Assembly: GCF_020911925.1 (NCBI RefSeq) | Contig: NZ_CP087134.1 | Coordinates: 4,340,001 to 4,404,000 of the forward strand | Origin: Flavobacterium cupriresistens | GTDB taxonomy: Bacteria > Bacteroidota > Bacteroidia > Flavobacteriales > Flavobacteriaceae | Reading direction: 5' to 3' | Length of the DNA stretch: 64,000 bases | Part shown: positions 8,073-15,162 of the stretch, piece by piece | How positions within the stretch are numbered: the first letter of the stretch is position 1 | How the letters are laid out: the number at the start of each line of letters is the position of its first letter | Program-made: the position numbers and the translations under genes | The notes under the pieces: model-generated | Databases searched by the model: none | What the model was told of the DNA's origin: nothing | Seen by the model: the letters and a program-made list of their open reading frames with translations, nothing else

Positions 8073-10046
8073 CTACTTTTTAAACTGCTGAATACCGGAT
8101 TGCAGCCATTCTTCATATTCAGTGACGTCTGGCATATATCCGACAGCTTTATTCAAACTGTTCTCCTTCGTATCTAAAATAAGATAATACGGTTGTGCAT
8201 TGGCTTTGTATCTTGTAATCTGGAAGTCACTCCATTTATTACCGATTGATTTTATTGTTTTTCCAGTTTCTTTGGAGACGTATTGCTCACTTTCGGGTAG
8301 TTCTCTTTTATCATCGACATAGAGTGATATTAATACAACTTCATTGTTTAAAATCGACAATATTTTGGGATCGGACCAAACGTAATCTTCCATTTTTCGG
8401 CAGTTTACACAAGCAAATCCTGTAAAGTCTAAAAGAATAGGTTTGTTAACCGATTTCGCATAGGCTAATCCTTTTTCATAATCTGTAAAAGCCATAATAT
8501 CATGTGGGCCTTTGTGTGCACCATCGGGCAATACTGTCGTAGAAATAGTATTTCCTCCTTTGGCACCTCCCACTCCATATGGGGATTCACTGTAAGTCAT
8601 TGGTGGCGGGAAACCGCTGATTAATTTTAATGGTGCTCCCCATAAACCCGGAATCAGATAAATCGTAAAACTTAGTACAATTAACCCTATAGACAAACGT
8701 CCTACAGAAATAGAGGAAGTCGGTGAATCGTGTGGTAGTGCAATTTTTCCGAACAGATACAAAGCCAATGTGCCAAATATGGCAATCCAGACTGCTAAGA
8801 ATATTTCACGCTCAAACCAATGCAATTGCAAAACCAAATCGGCATTGGATAAAAATTTAAATGCCAGCGCCAATTCTAAAAAGCCTAAAAATACTTTCAC
8901 GGTATTCAACCAGCCTCCCGATTTGGGTAATGTGTTTAACCAGCCCGGAAATAAAGCAAATAGCATAAAAGGCAATGCCAATGCGGAAGAAAAACCCAAC
9001 ATTCCAACAATTGGAGCAATACCGCCTTTAGATGCTGCTTCTACTAACAAAGTTCCGATAATGGGACCTGTACAGGAAAACGACACTATAGCCAAAGCGA
9101 GTGCCATAAAAAGTATGCCTATAATACCGCCCCTGTCTGCCTGCTGATCAACTTTATTGGCCCAGGAATTAGGCAGCATTATTTCGAAAGCACCCAGAAA
9201 AGAACTGGCAAAAACCACTAACAGTACAAAGAAAACAACATTAAACCATACGTTGGTAGACAACGCATTTAAAGCATCAGCACCGAAAATAAGTGTAATC
9301 ACTGAGCCTAAAAAAACATAAATCAGAATAATGGACAATCCGTATATAATGGCATTTTTAATTCCTTTGGCTCTGTTTTTACTTTGTTTGGTAAAGAAAC
9401 TCACCGTCATCGGAATCATAGGAAACACGCAGGGTGTCAACAGTGCCGCGAATCCGGATAAAAAGGCAATAAAGAAAATAGTCCCTAAACCTGTTTCTGA
9501 ATCTGAATTGTCCTTTTCTGTTACGAGAGGAACTTTCGAATCTGTTTTTATCGTTTTTTGAGTGTTAATTGCCGAGGCTTCGATTTCTTTCGCTTCTAAT
9601 GTTTTTAAGTTAAACTCAAAGTATTTGGTCTCGCTTATGCAGTTTTCTTTACACACCTGATAGGCTAGCTCGATCTGAATAATTTCATTCTCTGTATTCG
9701 TATTTTTAATCGATTGTGTAAAAGCAACTTTGTTTGAAAAGAAAATTTCATCAACTCCAAAAATGTCGTTAAATTCTCTTTTGGTTTCACTTTCAGTCGC
9801 TTTTCCAATTACCTCATAGTTTCCATCTTTTTTATGAAAAATCAATTCTGCCGGCAGAGGTCCACCATCCGGGGTAAATTGTGAATAAACATGCCAACCG
9901 GTTTCAATGGTTCCGTTAACAGTAATCAAAAAATCAGCATCGGATTTCTTTTCTATTTTTGGCGTCCATTTTACGGGATTTAAAATTTGTGCCTGCCCGT
10001 TTACAAAAGCAAACAGCAGGAGCGCTACATATAGTATTTTTTTCAT
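8073..10046 (-). CDS. dsbD: Thiol:disulfide interchange protein DsbD
   Basis: At 657 residues this has the full DsbD layout. A signal peptide (1-19) precedes an exported N-terminal beta domain (about 20-160). The membrane core (about 185-470) has one reactive Cys in TPCVFPMIPM and one in FSCTGPIIGT. The C-terminal thioredoxin domain has its CVNC active site at residues 546-549. DsbD passes electrons from cytoplasmic thioredoxin across the inner membrane to exported thiol proteins. The gene lies downstream of a same-strand set with a TlpA-like thioredoxin and two CxxC metal-binding proteins, which are plausible clients. A 175-bp gap with a strong hairpin separates it from them, so co-transcription is possible but not shown. 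Confidence 0.93.
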   Translation of the reverse strand: MKKILYVALLLFAFVNGQAQILNPVKWTPKIEKKSDADFLITVNGTIETGWHVYSQFTPDGGPLPAELIFHKKDGNYEVIGKATESETKREFNDIFGVDEIFFSNKVAFTQSIKNTNTENEIIQIELAYQVCKENCISETKYFEFNLKTLEAKEIEASAINTQKTIKTDSKVPLVTEKDNSDSETGLGTIFFIAFLSGFAALLTPCVFPMIPMTVSFFTKQSKNRAKGIKNAIIYGLSIILIYVFLGSVITLIFGADALNALSTNVWFNVVFFVLLVVFASSFLGAFEIMLPNSWANKVDQQADRGGIIGILFMALALAIVSFSCTGPIIGTLLVEAASKGGIAPIVGMLGFSSALALPFMLFALFPGWLNTLPKSGGWLNTVKVFLGFLELALAFKFLSNADLVLQLHWFEREIFLAVWIAIFGTLALYLFGKIALPHDSPTSSISVGRLSIGLIVLSFTIYLIPGLWGAPLKLISGFPPPMTYSESPYGVGGAKGGNTISTTVLPDGAHKGPHDIMAFTDYEKGLAYAKSVNKPILLDFTGFACVNCRKMEDYVWSDPKILSILNNEVVLISLYVDDKRELPESEQYVSKETGKTIKSIGNKWSDFQITRYKANAQPYYLILDTKENSLNKAVGYMPDVTEYEEWLQSGIQQFKK

Positions 10047-10116
10047 GGTTTCAATTTAAGCAGAACGAGTTGTTCCGGTTATCGTTTTGTTTTCGATCCT
10101 TTCTTTAATCTGCATA

Positions 10117-10161
10117 ACAACTCTTTCGATGGCAACGGTGCTGCCATCGAAAAATAGTTGT
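10117..10161. terminator. Strong hairpin between barrel gene and dsbD
   Basis: TTTCGATGGCA (10124-10134) pairs with TGCCATCGAAA (10142-10152) across a 7-nt loop. The outer ACAACT/AGTTGT arms extend the stem with a 2-nt bulge. There is no long T tract on the transcribed minus strand, so it may be an RNA-processing or stability element rather than a classical terminator. Confidence 0.5.
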
Positions 10162-10221
10162 CTGCTCCTTTTTATTGGTTTAAAAAAAACTTTTAAGGAT
10201 TACATTTTATAAAGAAATTGT

Positions 10222-11028
10222 TTACTTGGTAACATTAAAAAAGGTGTACTCTAATTTCAAGAAGAAACCATCGGATGTGATACGGTTCATCGAGCTGTAC
10301 AGTTCTTTCCTGTAAGCCAAATCAATTCTCGCCTGACTATTGATGATAAACTGAATTGAAGGCACTACATCCATAAATGACTTACCATCGGCAGTGATCG
10401 TCTGACCTACAAACTCTAACATCGTGTTAATGTTCGTTTGTTTATAGCTGGTGTATTTTTTGGGATGCATTAATCGTCCAACTGAAAAAGTGTAATTTAT
10501 AGCACTCTTGCCTTGACTGTCCGGAAAGTTGTAGTTATTGTTATCAAAAGCCTGTCCGTAACTTACTGTTGAACTTAGCGCCACTTTTTTAATTAATTGT
10601 GTCGCTACCAAACCGGCTTCATAACCTGTATTCATCCCCATCAAATCAATAGCTTCACTACTAACCGGAGCATTGTTCCAGCTGTATCGCCCAAAAGCAG
10701 CCATTCTAAAATGACTTTGAAGATCATCTACAGAGAAAAAACGGTATTTGGCATAAACCCCTCCCCCTTTGTACTCCAATCCACTGTTCATATTATTCAA
10801 ATAAGCAGAGGCTCGTACCATTAAATTTTTGTTGACACCCCAGGTAACTTCAGGCGACAAAGCATAGATGTTACCTCCGTCGAATTGGTTCTTCATCAAA
10901 GACTGTCCTACGCGGGCTGAAATAGAACCCGCCGGAGCATTACTGGCGGGCTCGGTTACAACAAATAATTCCTGCGCCTTTATATTAAATGAAACAAGCA
11001 ACAAAAATAGGATTGATAATTGTCTCAT
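10222..11028 (-). CDS. Putative outer-membrane beta-barrel in metal/thiol operon
   Basis: A 268-residue exported protein (MRQLSILFLLLVSFNIKAQ signal peptide). Amphipathic strands, many Tyr/Phe residues and a C-terminal strand near LKLEYTFFNVTK indicate an outer-membrane barrel, perhaps of 10-12 strands. I do not recognise a specific family. It begins 2 bp after the stop of the HMA protein gene, so the two are surely in one operon with the TlpA-like thioredoxin and the second HMA protein. That context suggests a role in handling a soft metal such as copper at the outer membrane, but the sequence gives no direct ligand motif. Confidence 0.75.
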   Translation of the reverse strand: MRQLSILFLLLVSFNIKAQELFVVTEPASNAPAGSISARVGQSLMKNQFDGGNIYALSPEVTWGVNKNLMVRASAYLNNMNSGLEYKGGGVYAKYRFFSVDDLQSHFRMAAFGRYSWNNAPVSSEAIDLMGMNTGYEAGLVATQLIKKVALSSTVSYGQAFDNNNYNFPDSQGKSAINYTFSVGRLMHPKKYTSYKQTNINTMLEFVGQTITADGKSFMDVVPSIQFIINSQARIDLAYRKELYSSMNRITSDGFFLKLEYTFFNVTK

Positions 11029-11030
11029 TA

Positions 11031-11555
11031 CTATATGGTTTTTAAATGATAATCGTTTTCATTTTCAACAGCATAACTTGGTTGATTTGAATACGTTTTA
11101 CTTAATTTTTTGTATGCTTTCTGTGTTACAAAACCTTTGTCAATGACCTGATAGGCAGCTTCATTACCTGAAACCGGGTTTTTAGAATCAATAAACACAA
11201 AAGTACCGTCGGCTATTTTAAGCGTATTGTTTTCCAGTTTTTGCGGATCCACTTTCATCGTCAGCACCATAGAACCAACAAAAAAGCCTGCTTTCTCGAC
11301 TGCATTTTTAAGTACTTTAGGTTGTAATGCCACGTCTTTTTTAAAATAGACCGTAAACGTATTGGTGTTTAAATCGGTGCTGATACTGTCTACTTCCGTC
11401 ATTGATTTTAATTGCTTATTTATGGCGTTAGAACACATTGAACAAGTTAATCCTGTAGCAATTATTTCAGCTTTAGAAATTTGAGCGTATGATTTTATGC
11501 TGCCAAGCATTACCAAAAGTGCAATGGCAAGAGATTTTATAGATAAGGTTTTCAT
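11031..11555 (-). CDS. Secreted HMA-domain (heavy-metal-associated) protein
   Basis: The 174-residue product has a signal peptide (ending IKSYAQ). An HMA fold follows, with its metal site GLTCSMCSNAI (Cys38 and Cys41) and the later strand TFTVYFKKD. The last 75 residues are extra and unrecognised. HMA domains usually bind Cu(I) or similar soft metals in the cytoplasm or on P-type ATPases; an exported one probably works in the periplasm. I chose the ATG at 11555, 1 bp after the thioredoxin stop; the longer frame overlaps that gene and adds nine charged residues. The next gene starts 2 bp downstream. Confidence 0.85.
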   Translation of the reverse strand: MKTLSIKSLAIALLVMLGSIKSYAQISKAEIIATGLTCSMCSNAINKQLKSMTEVDSISTDLNTNTFTVYFKKDVALQPKVLKNAVEKAGFFVGSMVLTMKVDPQKLENNTLKIADGTFVFIDSKNPVSGNEAAYQVIDKGFVTQKAYKKLSKTYSNQPSYAVENENDYHLKTI

Positions 11556-11556
11556 T

Positions 11557-12042
11557 TTATTTGTTTTTTTTGATTTGTGCAATAATCTGAGCTTCTGTAG
11601 GATCGATCGCGATCAATTTTCCGGATGCATCAAAAAGATAAGTTGATGGTAGCGCTTCTACTCCAAAAAGTACTGCCGTTTTCGCGTCAAAACCTTTTGG
11701 GTCAATTAACTGCTGATGTTTCATTTTGTCTTTTGCTATGGCTTTCAACCATTTGTCTTTATCGGCATCAATTGAGATTCCAACGATTTCAAAATTTTGA
11801 CCTTTATACTTATCGTACATTTTGACCAAATTTTTATTCGCTAATCGACAAGGTGCACACCAGGAGGCCCAAAAGTCAACCAAAACTGTTTTTCCTTTAA
11901 AAGAATTTAGTTTTACAGCTGCATTTTTATCATTTTGAAGTTGAATATTGGGAAGGTTATCACCTACTTTTATCTGTGCATTTGCTAATGAAAAACTTAA
12001 AATCATTAGGAATGCTACGGTTACATTTTTTATTTTAAACAT
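11557..12042 (-). CDS. TlpA-like periplasmic thioredoxin-family protein
   Basis: A 161-residue exported thioredoxin-fold protein: signal peptide 1-22, then VGDNLPNIQLQND typical of the TlpA/ResA/AhpC group. The active site is FWASWCAPC with Cys62 and Cys65, and the cis-proline loop is ALPSTYLFD. Members of this group reduce specific disulfides in the periplasm, for instance in cytochrome c or copper-site maturation, and need DsbD or CcdA as electron source; dsbD lies downstream at 8073-10046. It sits between two secreted HMA proteins whose CxxC sites would be natural substrates. That link is inferred from position. Confidence 0.9.
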   Translation of the reverse strand: MFKIKNVTVAFLMILSFSLANAQIKVGDNLPNIQLQNDKNAAVKLNSFKGKTVLVDFWASWCAPCRLANKNLVKMYDKYKGQNFEIVGISIDADKDKWLKAIAKDKMKHQQLIDPKGFDAKTAVLFGVEALPSTYLFDASGKLIAIDPTEAQIIAQIKKNK

Positions 12043-12071
12043 AAAAATTTAATTTAGAGTGAATAGTATTA

Positions 12072-12440
12072 CTACTGTTTATGACATTGTGCTTTCTTCG
12101 GAGTTTCTCTGTCGTATTGGCAACATCCGTGAAGGTTGTCATAAGCGGTAGTTGTAGCCGTGAATTTTTCGTTATCATATCCTGCATCAGATACGCGTTT
12201 TAGGATCTCCTCTAAATTGGTTTTCTTAGGGTCGTAAGTAACTACAGCAGTCTTTGTGTCTTTATTCCAATTTAATACCGCTGATTTGGTATTTGATGTG
12301 GTTTCGATGGTCTTTTTGCACATGGCACAGTTTCCATTAATTTTTACAGTTTCAGTTACTTTATTTTTACTTTGCGCGTTGACAGTTGCCACTGATAACA
12401 ATAGTATTATTGCTACCAATACTTTATATATTGATTTCAT
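12072..12440 (-). CDS. Secreted HMA-domain protein with Cys/His tail
   Basis: A 122-residue protein: signal peptide 1-23, then one HMA domain with the metal site NGNCAMCKKTIE (Cys38, Cys41, the same positions as in the 11031-11555 product), and the AVVTYDPKKT strand. A short tail carries extra possible ligands (HGCCQY and CHKQ). It probably binds copper or a similar ion in the periplasm. It is first in the tight run 12440-10222, with a 29-bp gap to the thioredoxin gene; the Cys-rich peptide gene lies 153 bp upstream. Confidence 0.88.
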   Translation of the reverse strand: MKSIYKVLVAIILLLSVATVNAQSKNKVTETVKINGNCAMCKKTIETTSNTKSAVLNWNKDTKTAVVTYDPKKTNLEEILKRVSDAGYDNEKFTATTTAYDNLHGCCQYDRETPKKAQCHKQ

Positions 12441-12593
12441 GTTTTTTTAATTTTTGAATGAATTTATCCGACGGGTACAACAGAAACTATAGCAGATACA
12501 GCTATGTTCTGAAACTAATACGGATTTAATAAATGATTTTGTTGCCTGAACAGGCTTAAATTTGACGCACTTACGGCTGTCAAAGAAGAAAAT

Positions 12594-12953
12594 CTAGCTT
12601 ATTTTAGGAGGAAGCCAGATAGAACGGAAATCAGAAGAAATAAACACTTCTGAATAAAAATAAGTTTGTCTGCGATCTGAAAAATCAAAAAGAGCGTCGT
12701 TCGCTTCCTGAAAAACAAACATTGGGCTAAAACCACAATACATTACAGGACAACCACAAGAAACTCCCGAACAACTGCTATCGCAATCGTGTTTGGTTTC
12801 TTTAGACTTCTTTTCTTTACAACAAGATTTTTCAGAAGATTCTTTTTTACAGCATGACATTTCTTTCTTACTACTATTATGTGCAAAAGATTGCATTGGA
12901 CTTAAAAAGAGTCCAAGAATAAGTAGAAGTAATATATAGCTGTTTTTCGGCAT
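12594..12953 (-). CDS. Small exported Cys-rich protein, probable metal binder
   Basis: A 119-residue protein with a signal peptide (MPKNSYILLLLILGLFLSP, cleaved near SFAH). Nine Cys follow within 40 residues: CC at 34-35, CC at 44-45, then 57, 61, 66, 68 and 73, mixed with Lys and Glu. The last 45 residues lack Cys and end in WLPPKIS. The Cys density suggests binding of copper, zinc or another soft metal in the periplasm. It resembles small His/Cys peptides that precede metal operons in Bacteroidota, but I cannot name the family firmly. The ATG at 12953 removes five residues and gives a cleaner signal peptide. Confidence 0.75.
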   Translation of the reverse strand: MPKNSYILLLLILGLFLSPMQSFAHNSSKKEMSCCKKESSEKSCCKEKKSKETKHDCDSSCSGVSCGCPVMYCGFSPMFVFQEANDALFDFSDRRQTYFYSEVFISSDFRSIWLPPKIS

Positions 12954-13406
12954 TTCGGATACAAACATACAATTATATTGAGTATCGAGTTGTTAAGTTT
13001 TTTGTAAAAAAATCAAGAAGACTATAGTTGGCCTCAGAAAAACAGCAGCCTTTTTCCTAAACAACTGAATGTTAAGACCACATAAAGAAATTGCCTTTTG
13101 ATAAAAGAGTATTTTTTTCGCAGTTTAACACTTTGTACAGCTAAAGAATAAGTTTACAGCTGTGAATTTGAAATCAAAACTAAATAATTAAATATCAGTG
13201 AGTTAAAAATCATTACCAATACCTTCAAATTTAGTACTGTATTCACCCCTATTTTCATTCAAAAAAAGCTATTAAATTTTACTTTATGGGCTCCCGAAAG
13301 CCATTCAAAAGCGTTAACAAAAAAATAACAAAGTCAGATTAAACTCATTATTAAGCGATTAACTTCAACACAAAGCTATTTAAGGGCAAAATCTACTACA
13401 AAAACA
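12954..13406. other. AT-rich intergenic region
   Basis: This gap between divergent genes must hold the promoter of the minus-strand metal/thiol operon. I see no gene, repeat or terminator that I can support in it. The plus-strand promoter starts at 13407 and is listed separately. Confidence 0.4.
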
Positions 13407-13450
13407 GGTATTTCTACCTGCCCTTGTGAGTAGGCAATAAAGTAGCTTTG
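13407..13450 (+). promoter_or_regulatory. Promoter with upstream dyad, shared with 5323-5366
   Basis: The -7 box TAGCTTTG (13443-13450) fits TAnnTTTG perfectly, and TTG at 13424-13426 is a possible -33 box (short 16-bp spacer). Upstream is AGGTATTTCTACCT (13406-13419), a perfect AGGTA-N4-TACCT dyad. GGTA lies exactly 40 bp before the TTTG of the -7 box, as at 5323-5366. The flanking AAAAAC is also shared. Confidence 0.6.
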
Positions 13451-13491
13451 TTGTATCAAAACTATTATAAATTAACTTAATCTATTTTATT

Positions 13492-14046
13492 ATGGAAGAA
13501 TACATTGGAATTGTAAAGCTTTTTGCGGGAAATTTTGCGCCAAGAGGATGGGCCTTATGTAATGGACAAATAATGTCAATTGCTCAGAACACGGCATTAT
13601 TTTCAATTTTAGGTACTACTTACGGAGGTAATGGTCAAACTACATTCGCCTTGCCTAACCTACAAGGTAACGTAGCTATTGGTGCTGGAAACAGCCCGAG
13701 CGGAAGTTATGTTCAAGGACAAACAGCAGGTACTACAACAACGAGCATTCTAACAAGTAACCTTCCAACACACGTTCACGCAGGTGTAGGGACTATATCT
13801 GTAAGTAGTGCTAATGCTACAGATTCTACACCGGTAGCCGGTGCTTCTATTGCTATCCCGGGATCGATCGTATCAAGAGTATTTGCACCAACGTTAGGAT
13901 TTGCAACATCAACCCCAAGTGTTAATTTGGCAAGTTCTATCACTACCGGTGCGACTGGAAGTAATATTCCAATCTCAATAATGCAGCCTTATTTGGCATT
14001 GACGTACATCATTTGCCTTGAAGGTATTTTCCCTTCCAGAAATTAA
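13492..14046 (+). CDS. Phage tail collar domain protein (microcystin-dependent-protein-like)
   Basis: A 184-residue protein opening with the tail collar domain: MEEYIGIVKLFAGNFAPRGW, ALCNGQIMSI, ALFSILGTTYGGNGQTTFAL and the closing PNLQGNVAIGAG. NLPTHVHAG is the usual His-containing turn, and the C-terminus MQPYLALTYIICLEGIFPSR is also typical. In phages this domain joins tail fibres; chromosomal copies of this size are common in Bacteroidota and other bacteria, and their role is unclear. No other phage gene is nearby, so this is not a prophage. There is no Sec signal. The gene faces a methyltransferase gene ending 9 bp away, and its promoter has the dyad shared with the gene at 5392. Confidence 0.9.
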   Translation: MEEYIGIVKLFAGNFAPRGWALCNGQIMSIAQNTALFSILGTTYGGNGQTTFALPNLQGNVAIGAGNSPSGSYVQGQTAGTTTTSILTSNLPTHVHAGVGTISVSSANATDSTPVAGASIAIPGSIVSRVFAPTLGFATSTPSVNLASSITTGATGSNIPISIMQPYLALTYIICLEGIFPSRN

Positions 14047-14055
14047 AAGATAAGA

Positions 14056-15066
14056 TTATTTTTTTAGGCTATATGACCATTGTGGTATTTCACTAAAATC
14101 ATATACCAATTGAATTTTTGAATAATCTCTGAGATTATACATCGATACTAAACAATAAGGATTTGTAATAAAAGACTCTGCCGTTCTTAACGTAATGTCT
14201 TCAAATATCTTTAATTCAGTAAAAATGGCAATATCAGGATGATTACTAAAATTTTCAGGCAGATCATAAAAAGAACTTTCCAATTTTGAATTGTGATTTT
14301 CTCTGCCGCAATGTTCTTTGTTTATTGTAAATAATCTATCAACAAATACGTTATCAGGATAGGGCTGCATTTCTTTGTAGCCCTTTATTCCATCTGTAGT
14401 GTATTTAAGGTAAGGCTCATAATCAAAAAAGGTATAGGCCAGATCAATACTTATTTCTTCGGGAATTAATATAGCATCAGAAGCTAATTGTCTGGTAATA
14501 TTTCTCATGATCGCGACCTGCGGTTCACGCGTAAGCGCGTAATGCATGGTTTCGGATATGGCAAGATCTATAGTAAAATCAACTGGTTTTGTATACGTAA
14601 TAGCATTAGTTTCAACTAAATGAATATTATACTCTTCAAGACCAATGACAGAAACAAGTTGCTGTACAGACGCTATTGACTCTATATTAATATCGAGTAA
14701 AAGAGCATTAATTTTCTCTTTATTGAATAACGGAAGTAACGGTAAAATTAGTGTCGCATACGGACCACATCCGGCATATAGTACATTAATACTTCTTTCT
14801 GGAAAATCTATACTTAATTTAGTTAAAGCCTTATAAATACCTTTTATAAAAAAAACTGTACGCAAACTGTCATCAACGCAATCTGCGGCTTCGGAACTAG
14901 ATAAAGCAATACCGCCTTTTACGAAGGTCTCATTGCTCTCAGAAATAAAAATCTTGGTCACTTTTTTATAAAAACCTGAAAGTTCTCCGGCACATCGTAT
15001 ATGCTCATCAACAGTATTTGATGCAATGATAGATTTCACAATAAATGTAAGTTCCTGTTTATACAT
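14056..15066 (-). CDS. SAM-dependent methyltransferase with PRMT-like double-E loop
   Basis: A 336-residue cytoplasmic protein. Residues 95-104 (VLYAGCGPYA) form a SAM-binding motif I, and LLLDINIES (123-130) follows as the acidic post-strand that grips the ribose. Residues 171-181 read SETMHYALTRE, matching the S-E-x-M-x-Y-x-L-x-x-E double-E loop of protein arginine methyltransferases, with the two Glu nine residues apart (172, 181). The next segment, ASDAILIPEEISID, resembles the PRMT strand after the loop (GG-LIPs). I see no clear THW loop. It could methylate a protein or a guanidino/amine small molecule. It converges on the tail-collar gene (9-bp gap). SAM fold strong; PRMT-like substrate inferred. 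Confidence 0.75.
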   Translation of the reverse strand: MYKQELTFIVKSIIASNTVDEHIRCAGELSGFYKKVTKIFISESNETFVKGGIALSSSEAADCVDDSLRTVFFIKGIYKALTKLSIDFPERSINVLYAGCGPYATLILPLLPLFNKEKINALLLDINIESIASVQQLVSVIGLEEYNIHLVETNAITYTKPVDFTIDLAISETMHYALTREPQVAIMRNITRQLASDAILIPEEISIDLAYTFFDYEPYLKYTTDGIKGYKEMQPYPDNVFVDRLFTINKEHCGRENHNSKLESSFYDLPENFSNHPDIAIFTELKIFEDITLRTAESFITNPYCLVSMYNLRDYSKIQLVYDFSEIPQWSYSLKK

Positions 15067-15162
15067 GTTTTACAACCTTATATATTATTCTATTTAAAGT
15101 TAGAAATATAAGTTAAAATAGTATACAGTAATACTAACAGATCAATTTAATATCAATAAATT

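Noticed and set aside
8770..9147. Plus-strand frame of 125 codons within dsbD
   Set aside because: Lies fully antisense to the conserved membrane core of DsbD, with no own signals.
13492..14046. Prophage or phage-tail-like particle locus
   Set aside because: The tail-collar domain stands alone; no sheath, tube, baseplate, portal, lysis or integrase gene is within the window.
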